DNA of 37,726 bases. Source: Bacteroidales bacterium. Its GTDB lineage: Bacteria > Bacteroidota > Bacteroidia > Bacteroidales > PUMT01. A model generated the notes under the pieces. That model did not search any database, had not been told where the DNA came from, and saw only the letters and a list, made by a program, of their open reading frames with translations. The position numbers and the translations under genes are program-made. Location of the stretch: positions 1 through 37,726 of the forward strand of contig SKND01000295.1 of the NCBI GenBank assembly GCA_007120695.1. Direction: 5' to 3'. The first letter of the stretch is position 1; each line of letters begins with the position of its first letter. Below are positions 1-8,579 of this stretch, one piece after another.

Positions 1-453
1 GCTTTTGGCCAGCGAAGGATTGATTATTACCATACTGATGGATCACCCCTTCCGGGGAGCCCGGAAGATGAAGGCAGTTTTGATCCGCGGCAGGACAGCA
101 GGTCGCAGGAGCTGGAATCGTCATTCCTGGAATTTCCCTTCATATTAAAATATAAATCGGATCGCGTAAATAATTACCGGCCATACCTTGTCGGAGGGGT
201 AAATTTCAGGTATGACCTGGCCAAGAACTACAGTGAGACGGATGAAATATTCCTCAGCCTGAACTCCTTTGATATTTATCTGGAGACAGGGTTCGGTATA
301 GATTTTTATCTTCCCTACTTTAGATTCTCCACCGAGCTCAAATATGCCACAGGGTTCCTCAATGTATTCAATCCGCGCGGCGAAAGTATTTATGAAAATT
401 CAATTGAAAGGCTGAAATCCAACCTCCTGGTACTCTCATTCCATTTTGAATAA
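1..453 (+). CDS. porT: PorT/SprT-like outer-membrane beta-barrel protein, C-terminal part
   Basis: This is the 3' end of a gene cut by the left edge; 150 residues remain before the TAA stop. The visible part alternates polar and hydrophobic residues, as in a small outer-membrane beta-barrel. It contains an LEFPFILKYKSDR stretch followed by NNYRPYLVGGVNFRYDL, which I recognise from the PorT family of Bacteroidetes. It ends in LVLSFHFE, a typical last beta strand. PorT/SprT proteins take part in type IX secretion and gliding in this phylum. The trmH and tamL-like genes next door fit the usual neighbourhood of this family. The symbol rests on the family look and context. Other small barrels share the same fold, so the exact assignment is moderately sure. 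Confidence 0.7.
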   Translation, partial: AFGQRRIDYYHTDGSPLPGSPEDEGSFDPRQDSRSQELESSFLEFPFILKYKSDRVNNYRPYLVGGVNFRYDLAKNYSETDEIFLSLNSFDIYLETGFGIDFYLPYFRFSTELKYATGFLNVFNPRGESIYENSIERLKSNLLVLSFHFE

Positions 454-460
454 AGCAAAT

Positions 461-515
461 CCCTGTCACAACCCTTCACCTCCTGTCACAACCCTTCACC
501 TCCTGTCACAACCCT
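461..515. repeat. 20-bp tandem repeat, about 2.75 copies
   Basis: The unit TCCTGTCACAACCCTTCACC occurs at 461-480 (first base C instead of T), 481-500, and as 15 bases at 501-515. It starts eight bases after the porT stop codon and does not form an obvious hairpin. No coding role is visible. Confidence 0.9.
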
Positions 516-570
516 GTTAGAATATCTGCATTACATCTCTTCTTCACAATCCCATACAAAATCTGTATAA

Positions 571-683
571 GCTATTCCTGAATCAGGGTCAGTCTCTACT
601 CATTAACATGAGTTACCAGCCCCCCGGCTTTTAACGATTGAAATGTTATTCTTGCATCAGGGGTCAGCCTCTTCTCATGAACT
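571..683. repeat. Diverged direct repeat, second copy covers the trmH 3' end
   Basis: Bases 571-608 and 646-683 align over about 38 positions with roughly eight differences, including one single-base gap. The second copy contains the last codons and stop of trmH (read on the minus strand: M R R G stop). The first copy reads M S R D stop in the equivalent place. It looks like a small local duplication of the gene terminus that has since diverged. Confidence 0.6.
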
Positions 684-1584
684 CTGAAAGGATGATGCTG
701 CCGGCAACGGCTATATTCAGGGATTCGGCCCGGCTGCCGGTCTTGTGGGAAGGAATGGTAATTCTTTGCGTAACGAGTCTCTCCACTTCGGGCGATATAC
801 CTGTCGATTCATTGCCTAAAACCAGCAGGCCGTATCCCGGCAGCTGAGCCGAATAGATGCCGGCACCGTCAAGAAATGCTCCTATTACAGGTAAACCTTC
901 CGGGTTGACTGATTTCAGGAAAGCAGTCAGGTCAAGGTAATGGTACCTGATGCGAAATATGGAACCCATGGTGGACTGCACCACTTTGGGGTTTGTGATT
1001 TCTGCCGAATCCTCCGAAAGGATTATGGTACTCACCCCAAACCAGTCCGCCGACCTTACCAGGGTCCCCAGGTTGCCCGGATCCCTGACCTTGTCCAGTA
1101 CCAGTGTGAGTGAGTTACTGAGCTCTTCCTTATCAAGGCGGAATGACGGTATACGGGCAATTGCAAGAACCTGGCTGGCTTTTTTAAGGCTGCTTACCCG
1201 TTCAAGTTCGCGATCTTTTACCTTATGCAGGGAAAAACACTTGTTTACATTGTCTTCCCCTCCTGCCGGTTTTATACTTTCATTTACTATTCCTGTGCTG
1301 CTATTTGGTTTTTCCGGCCGGGCGCTTAGTGACTTCTTATTTACTGTTGTGGTATAACGTTTGTCGCGTGTAGTTTCAGCTCCGGGTTTTACCGATACCT
1401 CTCCGGCAGTAAGCCCTCGCTCCCTGATCCATTTTTCAGTGCCGTAAAGGGAATGAATTGAGAACCTGCTTTCGATCAATTCGTCAACCATTTTTTCACC
1501 TTCAACAACAAAAAGTTGATGCTGATGACGAAATTTTTTTTGCTTTAATGAGTTAATAAATTTCAATATTGTTGTTCCGGGCAT
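664..1584 (-). CDS. TrmH/SpoU-family RNA 2'-O-methyltransferase
   Basis: Predicted SAM-dependent RNA ribose 2'-O-methyltransferase of the SPOUT class, 306 residues. The N-terminal substrate-binding part (about 5-45, with QHQLFVVEGEKMVDEL) is typical of TrmH/RlmB-like proteins. The three SPOUT motifs are clear: LDKVRDPGNLGTLVRSAD (163-180, with the motif 1 N and R), VLGNESTGIS (255-264) and IPSHKTGSRAESLNIAVAG (277-295, knot motif 3). The protein is longer than the usual roughly 250 residues because of a Ser/Thr/Lys-rich, low-complexity stretch at about 66-120 between the N-terminal part and the VSSLKKASQVLAIARIP segment. It is transcribed away from the tamL-like gene. The target nucleotide cannot be named from sequence. 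Confidence 0.9.
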   Translation of the reverse strand: MPGTTILKFINSLKQKKFRHQHQLFVVEGEKMVDELIESRFSIHSLYGTEKWIRERGLTAGEVSVKPGAETTRDKRYTTTVNKKSLSARPEKPNSSTGIVNESIKPAGGEDNVNKCFSLHKVKDRELERVSSLKKASQVLAIARIPSFRLDKEELSNSLTLVLDKVRDPGNLGTLVRSADWFGVSTIILSEDSAEITNPKVVQSTMGSIFRIRYHYLDLTAFLKSVNPEGLPVIGAFLDGAGIYSAQLPGYGLLVLGNESTGISPEVERLVTQRITIPSHKTGSRAESLNIAVAGSIILSEFMRRG

Positions 1585-1622
1585 GATAATTGGTTTTACC
1601 GGTATGCGAACCGGCTGAATTC

Positions 1623-4067
1623 ATGTATATTTGCCGGCAATGTAAACAAGTCATTCTGTATTACAAAAAATTGCAGTTAAAAATATTAAATATACCTTCA
1701 ATAAGGGCTGTTTTAACTCCAATTAAATTAACTGGAGAGAAGCTGTTATTTGGCAGGGGATACATTCCGTTGTTGTTAGCATTAGTATTAATAATACCAG
1801 GAATGTTTTCCTGTCGCCCGGCAAGGCATATTTCTGATGACAATCATATTCTGGACAATTACACTATTGATTCTCCGGCAAAAGATATTGATAAGGATGA
1901 GCTAAGAACCTATGTCAGGCAAAAACCGAATAAAAGAATTCTCGGTTTCAGATTTCACCTCTGGCTCTATAATATGGCTAATCCGGAAAAGGACGGATGG
2001 CCCCACAACTGGCTCCGCCGCATTGGTGAGGAACCGGTCGTTTACGACCCCTTTGTGACTGAACGCTCGTCAACACAGATAAAACAGTATCTCATCAATA
2101 AGGGGTATTACAATGCTGAGGTGGATGATACCGTCAGGGTACGCCGTAAAAGGGCCCGGGTTACTTATCTTGTCGAAGCAGGTGATCCTTACAGGGTTGC
2201 ATCAGTTGGATATAATTTTGATGATGAAAATCTGAGACAGGTTGTTTTTATTGATACCATAAATTCCCTCATCAGGCCGGGTATAGTTTTTGATGTTGAT
2301 CTGCTTCAGAATGAACGAACGCGTATAGAAGAGTATCTCAGGAATGAGGGATATTTTAATTTTTCGCGTGAACATGTTTATTTTGACGCAGATACAACCC
2401 TTGGCGAAAGGAGTGTTGATCTTGTAATTGGTATAAGCCGTTTCAGGGAGAGACAGGAAGACGGGAATATCACGCTGAGGGCCCACAGAAAGTATAACAT
2501 AGGAAATGTTTTTGTTGTTCCCCTTTACAATCCCCGTGAAGCCATGGACCGGCAGGAGGATTATTATGCCGGTTTTGACACACTTGTTTTCAGGGATATG
2601 TTGTTTCTTCACAGGGATGAGGTCCCTGTCAAACCGCGAGTTATTGCCCAGTCGACCTATATTATACCCGGCGAGCTTTACAGGAAGGAGAATGTAGACC
2701 TTACGTACAGCCATCTTTTTGCCCTGCGTCAGCACAGGCTTGTAAACATCAGATTTTCAGAGCCGGCAAACAATACGCCCGATTCTCTCGGAAATTATGT
2801 GCTGGACGCATGGATACAGCTTACTCCCTTCAATATGCAGTCGTATACCGTTGAGCTGGAGGGAACAAACTCAAGCGGCGATTTCGGAGTAGGCGGCAGT
2901 GTGTTGTATCAGCACCGCAATCTTCTTGGTGGTGCAGAAGTATTTGATTTCAGATTGAAAGGATCGGTTGAGACCCTGAATGAATATTACAGCCGGTCGT
3001 TCAGAAATACTTATGAATACGGGGCTGAGGCTACACTCCAGTTCCCCCGGTTTATGCTTCCAATCCGATCGGTCAGTTTTGTACGCCAGTACAATCCGCG
3101 AACGAACCTCTCTATTGCATACAACTACCAGCTCCGACCTGATTATACGCGCACTGTAGCCAATACAGGATTCGGTTACAGCTGGCGGGGCAATGAGTAT
3201 ACTACCCATATGGTAAGTCCGGTTGAACTGAACCTTGTCAGGTTGCCTTACTTTACCGAAGCGTTTGACACCCTGATCAGGCATTTTAATCTTGAGGCTA
3301 GTTTCAGGGATCATATGGTTATGGAAACCAATTACAGTTTTATTTTCAATAATCAGGACTTCAGAAGAACTGCCGATTTTGTCTATTTCAGGTTTAATGC
3401 CGAAACAGCAGGCAATGCACTGGCAGCTATCAGCCACAGGGCAGATCGTCCCAAAGTTGACGGTCATTATCAGTTATTCGGAACCGATTTCGCTCAATAT
3501 TTCAAAACGGATTTTGATATCAGGTATTATCAAATGCTGTATGGGGATAATTCTCTGGTATACAGGTTTTTTGCCGGAGCGGGACTACCTTATGGCAACT
3601 CAACGGCACTGCCTTTCGAGAAGAAATACTTTTCCGGCGGCGCAAACTCCATCCGTGCCTGGCAGGTCAGATCACTCGGTCCGGGTTCTTTTCATGATGC
3701 GGCCGACAGGTCATTTCCCAACAGAACTGCTGATATAAAGCTGGAGGCAAACATTGAATACAGGTTCGAACTCTTTTGGTTACTGGAAGGAGCATTGTTT
3801 GTCGATGCCGGCAATATATGGGCAATTGATTATAATGACCGGAGGGAAGGGGCGCTGTTCCGATTTGACAGTTTTTACAAGGATATTGCTGTAGGAACCG
3901 GACTTGGCCTGCGATTTGATTTCTCCTTTTTCGTTTTCAGGCTTGATATGGGACTCAAACTAAGAGATCCTTCCCTGCCGGAAGATAAAAGATGGATTCC
4001 GATGCACAGATCCTTCAGCTATTCTGAAGATATTGCCTTTAATATCGGTATCGGCTATCCGTTTTAG
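1623..4067 (+). CDS. tamL: TamL-like BamA/TamA family outer-membrane protein (surface antigen D15)
   Basis: Large Omp85-superfamily protein of the Bacteroidetes TamL type, probably a lipoprotein anchored in the outer membrane that inserts or assembles membrane proteins. A hydrophobic stretch, PLLLALVLIIPGMFSC, ends in a lipobox-like Cys encoded at 1812. POTRA-like repeats follow (for example IKQYLINKGYYNAEVDDTVR). The C-terminal half is a beta-barrel ending in a terminal Phe (GIGYPF). The start is unresolved: the frame opens at TTG 1590 and has its first ATG at 1623. Both leave over 60 residues before the lipobox Cys, which is too long for a signal peptide. A -7-like TATATTTG at 1626-1633 also suggests that translation starts further downstream, perhaps at a TTG such as 1671 or 1770. 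Family assignment is strong; the N-terminus is not. Confidence 0.85.
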   Translation: MYICRQCKQVILYYKKLQLKILNIPSIRAVLTPIKLTGEKLLFGRGYIPLLLALVLIIPGMFSCRPARHISDDNHILDNYTIDSPAKDIDKDELRTYVRQKPNKRILGFRFHLWLYNMANPEKDGWPHNWLRRIGEEPVVYDPFVTERSSTQIKQYLINKGYYNAEVDDTVRVRRKRARVTYLVEAGDPYRVASVGYNFDDENLRQVVFIDTINSLIRPGIVFDVDLLQNERTRIEEYLRNEGYFNFSREHVYFDADTTLGERSVDLVIGISRFRERQEDGNITLRAHRKYNIGNVFVVPLYNPREAMDRQEDYYAGFDTLVFRDMLFLHRDEVPVKPRVIAQSTYIIPGELYRKENVDLTYSHLFALRQHRLVNIRFSEPANNTPDSLGNYVLDAWIQLTPFNMQSYTVELEGTNSSGDFGVGGSVLYQHRNLLGGAEVFDFRLKGSVETLNEYYSRSFRNTYEYGAEATLQFPRFMLPIRSVSFVRQYNPRTNLSIAYNYQLRPDYTRTVANTGFGYSWRGNEYTTHMVSPVELNLVRLPYFTEAFDTLIRHFNLEASFRDHMVMETNYSFIFNNQDFRRTADFVYFRFNAETAGNALAAISHRADRPKVDGHYQLFGTDFAQYFKTDFDIRYYQMLYGDNSLVYRFFAGAGLPYGNSTALPFEKKYFSGGANSIRAWQVRSLGPGSFHDAADRSFPNRTADIKLEANIEYRFELFWLLEGALFVDAGNIWAIDYNDRREGALFRFDSFYKDIAVGTGLGLRFDFSFFVFRLDMGLKLRDPSLPEDKRWIPMHRSFSYSEDIAFNIGIGYPF
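1626..1633 (+). promoter_or_regulatory. Possible -7 box (TATATTTG) of tamL-like gene
   Basis: The octamer matches the Bacteroidetes -7 consensus TAnnTTTG. No TTTG lies 19-21 bases upstream, so the -33 element is missing or weak. If real, it would place the transcript start near 1640, inside the annotated 5' end. Confidence 0.3.
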
Positions 4068-4375
4068 TGGTTATTATTTTGTATTAACCGTCAAAAATTA
4101 TAATCTTGCTTCACTTTTTAAATTAATGGATCCATAATCAGCCTCTGGCAGATAAAATTGGATGCACTGAAAAGCATATTTACCAAATCAAGAATCACCC
4201 ATATTACTGTGTAACACAAAAAGACATTTATAAATCATGAGTGATGCCTGGATTGAAAAGTCAAATAGCCGAATCCTGAATTATTAACACGCTGTCAAAC
4301 AATATTCTAACTATATTTTACACGAATTAATCCTGAGATTATCAACCTTAAAATAACTTATAAACAGATAATTAA
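4068..4375. other. Intergenic region, 308 bp, AT-rich
   Basis: This gap between the tamL-like gene and the NSS transporter holds no open frame of note and no strong terminator hairpin. A TATATTTT around 4312-4319 differs from the -7 consensus TAnnTTTG by one base and could be part of the transporter promoter, but no matching -33 element stands out. Confidence 0.5.
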
Positions 4376-5740
4376 ATGAGTAACTCAGATTTTACCCCCC
4401 GCGATAATTTTGGCAGTAAGTTCGGAATAGTAGCCGCTGCGGCCGGATCGGCCGTAGGTCTCGGAAATATCTGGAAATTCCCATATGTTGCCGGGCAGAA
4501 CGGAGGAGGGGCCTTCCTGGTAGTATATCTTCTTTTCATTATTGCCATTGGTCTGCCGGTTATGCTGTCGGAATTCTCAATCGGCCGGCGGGCGCAACGA
4601 AATGCAATAGGCTCCTTTAAAAAGCTGGCACCCGGAAAACCCTGGTATCTTGTTGGAGTGATGGGTGTTGCCGCAGCATTTCTTATACTCTCATTTTACA
4701 GTGCGGTTGCAGGATGGACACTTGAGTATGTGGCCAAATCAGTTACCAATGCTTTCGCAGAAAAAAACGAAACCGAACTTAACAATATGTTCGGAAGCTT
4801 TATTTCAGGTACCTGGCGCCCCCTTTTCTGGCAGTTCATATTCATGATTCTTACAGCATGGATAGTGGTTGCGGGAGTAAAGAAAGGGATTGAGAAGTAC
4901 ACCAAAATACTTATGCCCTTGCTGGTAGTAATGATAATTATACTGTGCATACGTTCGGTTACGTTGCCTGGATCAGGTGAAGGGCTTGCTTTTCTTTTCA
5001 GGCCTGACTTTTCGGCGCTTTCGGCCGATGCCGTGCTGAGTGCACTGGGACAGGCTTTCTTTTCGCTGAGCCTGGGTATGGGAACTCTTATTACCTATGG
5101 CTCGTATATCGGTAAAAATGATAATCTTACCGGCACCGTTTTACATGTTTCTGCTGCCGACACCATTATTGCCATTCTGGCCGGGGTAGCCATCTTTCCT
5201 GCAGTATTTGCATTCGGCATCGATCCCGGTGAAGGTCCGGGACTTGTTTTTATAACCCTTCCCAATATCTTCCAGCAGATGCCCGGCGGTTACTTCTTTG
5301 CCCTTCTCTTTTTCATACTTCTTGCCGTTGCCGCACTTACATCTTCAATTTCCGTTCTCGAGGTGGTGGTAGCCTATTTTGTGGAAGAGCTAAACCTTAC
5401 AAGAAGGAGGGCCACTATTCTTGCAGCCTCGATGATTACCGTACTCGGAGTATTCTGCACCCTCTCATTCGGCATTATGTCGGATGTAAGCATTTTCGGG
5501 CTGGTATTTTTTGACCTTATGGATTTCACTGCCTCCAATTTGCTGTTACCGCTGGGCGGATTCTTTATAGTGATGTTTGTCGGCTGGTTTCTTGGCGCCG
5601 GACCTTCACGAAAAGAGATCTCAAATGAGGGTATACTGAAACTGGGATATTTCCCGGTATTTATTTTCCTCGTCAGGTTTGTGGCACCTTTTGCAATTGC
5701 ACTTGTATTTATTTACGGACTCGGATTAATCAGATTCTGA
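4376..5740 (+). CDS. Neurotransmitter:sodium symporter (NSS/SNF) family transporter
   Basis: Polytopic inner-membrane transporter of 454 residues that probably takes up an amino acid with Na+. The N-terminal signature is clear: GSAVGLGNIWKFPYVAGQNG (about residues 22-41) forms the unwound first helix that binds sodium and substrate in LeuT-fold transporters. It is followed by GGGAFLVVYLLF and GLPVMLSEFSIGRRAQRNA. About eleven hydrophobic segments are visible, as usual for prokaryotic NSS members (TnaT/MhsT type). The AGCS transporter gene begins 47 bp downstream on the same strand, so the two may be cotranscribed. The substrate cannot be deduced. Confidence 0.93.
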   Translation: MSNSDFTPRDNFGSKFGIVAAAAGSAVGLGNIWKFPYVAGQNGGGAFLVVYLLFIIAIGLPVMLSEFSIGRRAQRNAIGSFKKLAPGKPWYLVGVMGVAAAFLILSFYSAVAGWTLEYVAKSVTNAFAEKNETELNNMFGSFISGTWRPLFWQFIFMILTAWIVVAGVKKGIEKYTKILMPLLVVMIIILCIRSVTLPGSGEGLAFLFRPDFSALSADAVLSALGQAFFSLSLGMGTLITYGSYIGKNDNLTGTVLHVSAADTIIAILAGVAIFPAVFAFGIDPGEGPGLVFITLPNIFQQMPGGYFFALLFFILLAVAALTSSISVLEVVVAYFVEELNLTRRRATILAASMITVLGVFCTLSFGIMSDVSIFGLVFFDLMDFTASNLLLPLGGFFIVMFVGWFLGAGPSRKEISNEGILKLGYFPVFIFLVRFVAPFAIALVFIYGLGLIRF

Positions 5741-5787
5741 GACCTGGATCATTCGCAAACAGACAGACTTAAACCCGTTAATGAGTC

Positions 5788-7272
5788 ATGACCACAACCC
5801 TTACTACAGCCGAAAAGATTAATGCATGGTTTGAACCGCTCGTTGAGTTGCTGTCGGCTGTACTTTTCTGGGATCCCCTGGTGGCCCTGGGGTATGACAT
5901 TGGCGCCAGGGTGCCCCTGGTAGTTCTGTGGCTTATCGCCGGTGGGGCATGGTTTACTGTAAGGATGGGATTTGTCAACATAAGAGGTTTCAGGCATGCA
6001 GTGGGACTGGTGAGTGGAAGATATGACAAACCGGGCGACAGGGGTGAGGTTTCAAGTTTTCAGGCACTTGCCACCGCATTGTCGGCTACTGTCGGGCTTG
6101 GCAACATCGCCGGTGTTGCAATTGCCATGTCAATTGGTGGTCCGGGTGCAACCCTCTGGATGATACTGGCCGGATTTTTCGGTATGTCTCTTAAATTTAC
6201 CGAATGTACCCTGGGATTGAAATACCGGGTTATTGATGAATCGGGTGAGGTAAGCGGCGGACCGATGTATTACCTGAGGGATGCTCTTGCAAAGAAAAAT
6301 CTTAAGAATACCGGTAAGATACTTTCGTTTGTGTTTGCCGTTATGATGGTTGTTGCATCATGGGGCGGCGGCAACATGTTCCAGTCCAACCAGGCATTTT
6401 CCCAACTCGTATATGTCTTCCCCGGCTTTGAACAGATGGGATTTGTGTTTGGACTGGTAATGGCTTTTCTGGTGGGTATTGTAATTATCGGGGGAATAAA
6501 AAGCATTGCAAGGGTCACATCAAAAATAGTTCCCTTTATGGCAATTCTTTATGTCGGTACGGCTATGGTGATCATATTCATGAATATTCATAATATAGGA
6601 GAGGTGTTCTCGCTGATTATAAACGGTGCATTTTCTGCCCCTGCATTGAAGGGTGGTATAATTGGTGTGCTTATTATCGGATTTCAGAGGGGGGCTTTTT
6701 CCAATGAAGCCGGACTTGGATCGGCCTCAATAGCGCATTCGGCTGCCAGGACAGAAGAGCCGGTTAGCGAGGGACTGGTGGCCCTGCTTGAGCCCTTTAT
6801 TGATACGATCATAATTTGTACAATGACAGCAATGGTTATCATATTTACCGGATTGTATAAAAATCCGGAAGGTTTAGAGGGAGCTCCTCTTACCTCTGCT
6901 GCGTTTGCGACCGTTTTTAGCTGGTTTCCCTACCTTCTGGCCCTTGCCATTCTGTTGTTTGCCTTTTCAACCATGATCTCCTGGTCATACTACGGTCTGA
7001 AAGGGTTCGACTTTCTTTTCGGAAAACTTTCATTACGGATGTTCGGCAGCAAGAGGGTAGCGGCACTCTTCTTCCAGCTTCTTTTTCTTTTCTTCATTGT
7101 TGTAGGTTCCTCATCAAACCTCGGTTCGGTGATTGATTTCTCCGATATGATGATACTCAGTCTCGCATTTCCAAATGTTGCCGGACTTATAATACTTGCA
7201 CCAGAAGTTAAACAGGATCTTAAATCCTATTTCAGCCGCCGGAAAAGCGGTGAGATAAGGCCTTATAAATAG
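5788..7272 (+). CDS. Alanine/glycine:cation symporter (AGCS) family protein
   Basis: Sodium (or proton):alanine/glycine symporter of 494 residues in the inner membrane. Family hallmarks are SATVGLGNIAGVAIAMSIGG (about residues 98-117) and the following GATLWMILAGFFGMSLKFTE. Further downstream are GGPMYYLRD and the QRGAFSNEAGLGSASIAHSA segment (about 302-321), all diagnostic of AgcS/DagA. Length and hydrophobic pattern are normal for the family. It follows the NSS transporter closely, so the pair may form a small amino-acid uptake operon. No SD-like sequence precedes the ATG, as is common in this window. L-alanine or glycine is the usual substrate; the exact one is not visible. Confidence 0.95.
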   Translation: MTTTLTTAEKINAWFEPLVELLSAVLFWDPLVALGYDIGARVPLVVLWLIAGGAWFTVRMGFVNIRGFRHAVGLVSGRYDKPGDRGEVSSFQALATALSATVGLGNIAGVAIAMSIGGPGATLWMILAGFFGMSLKFTECTLGLKYRVIDESGEVSGGPMYYLRDALAKKNLKNTGKILSFVFAVMMVVASWGGGNMFQSNQAFSQLVYVFPGFEQMGFVFGLVMAFLVGIVIIGGIKSIARVTSKIVPFMAILYVGTAMVIIFMNIHNIGEVFSLIINGAFSAPALKGGIIGVLIIGFQRGAFSNEAGLGSASIAHSAARTEEPVSEGLVALLEPFIDTIIICTMTAMVIIFTGLYKNPEGLEGAPLTSAAFATVFSWFPYLLALAILLFAFSTMISWSYYGLKGFDFLFGKLSLRMFGSKRVAALFFQLLFLFFIVVGSSSNLGSVIDFSDMMILSLAFPNVAGLIILAPEVKQDLKSYFSRRKSGEIRPYK

Positions 7273-7417
7273 TGTCTGCCCATATAGAGGGCATAAACCC
7301 TGTGCTTTTACCGGCGTCGTTCTCTTCCCCGAAAGGGTTGCGATTTTTTTTTCTTAAAGGTTGGATATATCGGTGAATTTTATTAACTTAATTAATCCTT
7401 AACCATTTGCAATAATT

Positions 7418-8089
7418 ATGCGCCGGTTTTTAAAGGATTATTTCTGGTTTTCACGTAGCGAAAGGAACGGAACCCTGATCCTTGCAATGCTGATGATGGC
7501 GGTTTTGATTTTTCCTGAAATATATCTGGTCTTCAGGGGACCAAAGGTTTATCCGGCTGATCCTGAGTTTTTACAGGCGATTAGCGATTTCTACAGAATG
7601 GATAACCCGGTGCAATCCTCAGGGATGGTTAATGAGGGATTTTATGTTGATGCCGAGGGTGATACCCGTAAAGATGGTGATCAGAAACAACAGGCTGCAC
7701 TGGATGTAAACAGTGCCGATACGACAGGGCTTATGAGCCTGCGGGGTATCGGACCGGTGCTTTCCCGCAGGATAATCCGCTACAGGGATATACTTGGAGG
7801 CTATTATGATGTATCACAACTTGCTGAGGTGTACGGTATAGATAGCGAATGGGTAGCCTCTTCAGAATCTTTGATCTACACCGACACCTCTGCCATCAGG
7901 GGCCTTCTGCTTTTATCCGGTGAATTCGGAGATCTGCTCAGGCACCCTTACCTTGATTACGAGCAGGTTTCTGAGATCTTCAGACTCAGGCGTGAAGGCC
8001 GGATAAAATCTACGGGTGACCTGCTTGAATCGCCATTATTCAATGCCCGTGAACTGGAAAAATTGATTCCTTACCTTCGGATTGAATGA
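7418..8089 (+). CDS. Membrane-anchored helix-hairpin-helix (ComEA-like) domain protein
   Basis: A 223-residue protein. It has a positively charged N-terminus (MRRFLKDYFWFSRSERNG) and one membrane segment (about 19-38). A polar stretch leads to a helix-hairpin-helix pair at about 96-145 (DVNSADTTGLMSLRGIGPVLSRRIIRYRD). A second, degenerate unit follows near the C-terminus. The HhH fold of ComEA-type proteins binds DNA without sequence specificity. In Bacteroidetes this architecture is common but its job is unknown; DNA uptake is only one possibility. No competence gene is adjacent. It stands alone between the transporters and rpsU, with gaps of 145 and 227 bp. Confidence 0.82.
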   Translation: MRRFLKDYFWFSRSERNGTLILAMLMMAVLIFPEIYLVFRGPKVYPADPEFLQAISDFYRMDNPVQSSGMVNEGFYVDAEGDTRKDGDQKQQAALDVNSADTTGLMSLRGIGPVLSRRIIRYRDILGGYYDVSQLAEVYGIDSEWVASSESLIYTDTSAIRGLLLLSGEFGDLLRHPYLDYEQVSEIFRLRREGRIKSTGDLLESPLFNARELEKLIPYLRIE

Positions 8090-8261
8090 TCCTGCCGGTA
8101 ATTGAAAATCGCTGTCCGCAAAAAAGGTGCATACAGGTTTACCATTTCAATCTGCATTTGTTATAATCCTTGTACCTGTTAATTATTTTAGTTAATTCTG
8201 GATTTGTTGATGGATTTTTTGTAAATTACACCGATGTTATTTTATTGTTTTAAATAAAAAG

Positions 8262-8293
8262 TTTTGAATTAATTCAAATTAATAATAATTTTG
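8262..8293 (+). promoter_or_regulatory. Promoter of rpsU (Bacteroidetes -33/-7 type)
   Basis: TTTTG at 8262-8266 and TAATTTTG at 8286-8293 are separated by 19 bases. This matches the Bacteroidetes primary sigma consensus TTTG-N19-TAnnTTTG. The start site would fall near 8300, giving a leader of about 17 nt before the rpsU ATG. Confidence 0.8.
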
Positions 8294-8316
8294 CGGCTCA
8301 CTAAAAAAACTAACAT

Positions 8317-8508
8317 ATGATCGTTGTACCATTGAAAGAAGGCGAAAACATTGAGAGAGCTTTAAAGAAATTCAAAAGGAAGTTCGAAAAAACTGGTGTA
8401 GTAAAAGAACTGAGAAGTCGCCAGGCTTTTTCAAAACCATCGGTTATTCGACGTGAACAGATTAAAAAGGCCATTTATATCGAGAATTTGCAGAGGGAAG
8501 AAGAGTAG
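8317..8508 (+). CDS. rpsU: 30S ribosomal protein S21 (bS21)
   Basis: Small-subunit protein of 63 residues, highly basic, with the family start MIVVPLKEGENIERALKKFK and a KFEKTGVVKELRSRQ middle. In Bacteroidetes, published work on Flavobacterium assigns bS21, with bS18 and bS6, a role in holding the anti-Shine-Dalgarno tail of 16S rRNA, which explains why most genes in this phylum lack SD sequences. The ATG here has only an A-rich leader and no SD. A consensus promoter lies just upstream, and xerC and hpf follow on the same strand with short gaps, so a three-gene operon is likely. Confidence 0.97.
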   Translation: MIVVPLKEGENIERALKKFKRKFEKTGVVKELRSRQAFSKPSVIRREQIKKAIYIENLQREEE

Positions 8509-8579
8509 TTCACCCTGCCCTGGTATTTTACCAGAAAGACTTTTTAGGTCAGGACATTGGAACATTTTTCCATCGCATC

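Noticed and set aside
2202-3467. Long minus-strand frames (177 and 198 residues) inside the tamL-like gene
   Set aside because: Shadows of a clear outer-membrane protein gene on the plus strand; composition is not protein-like.
8520-8534. CTGGT/ACCAG hairpin after rpsU as terminator
   Set aside because: Only 5 bp and not followed by a T run; likely no termination between rpsU and xerC.
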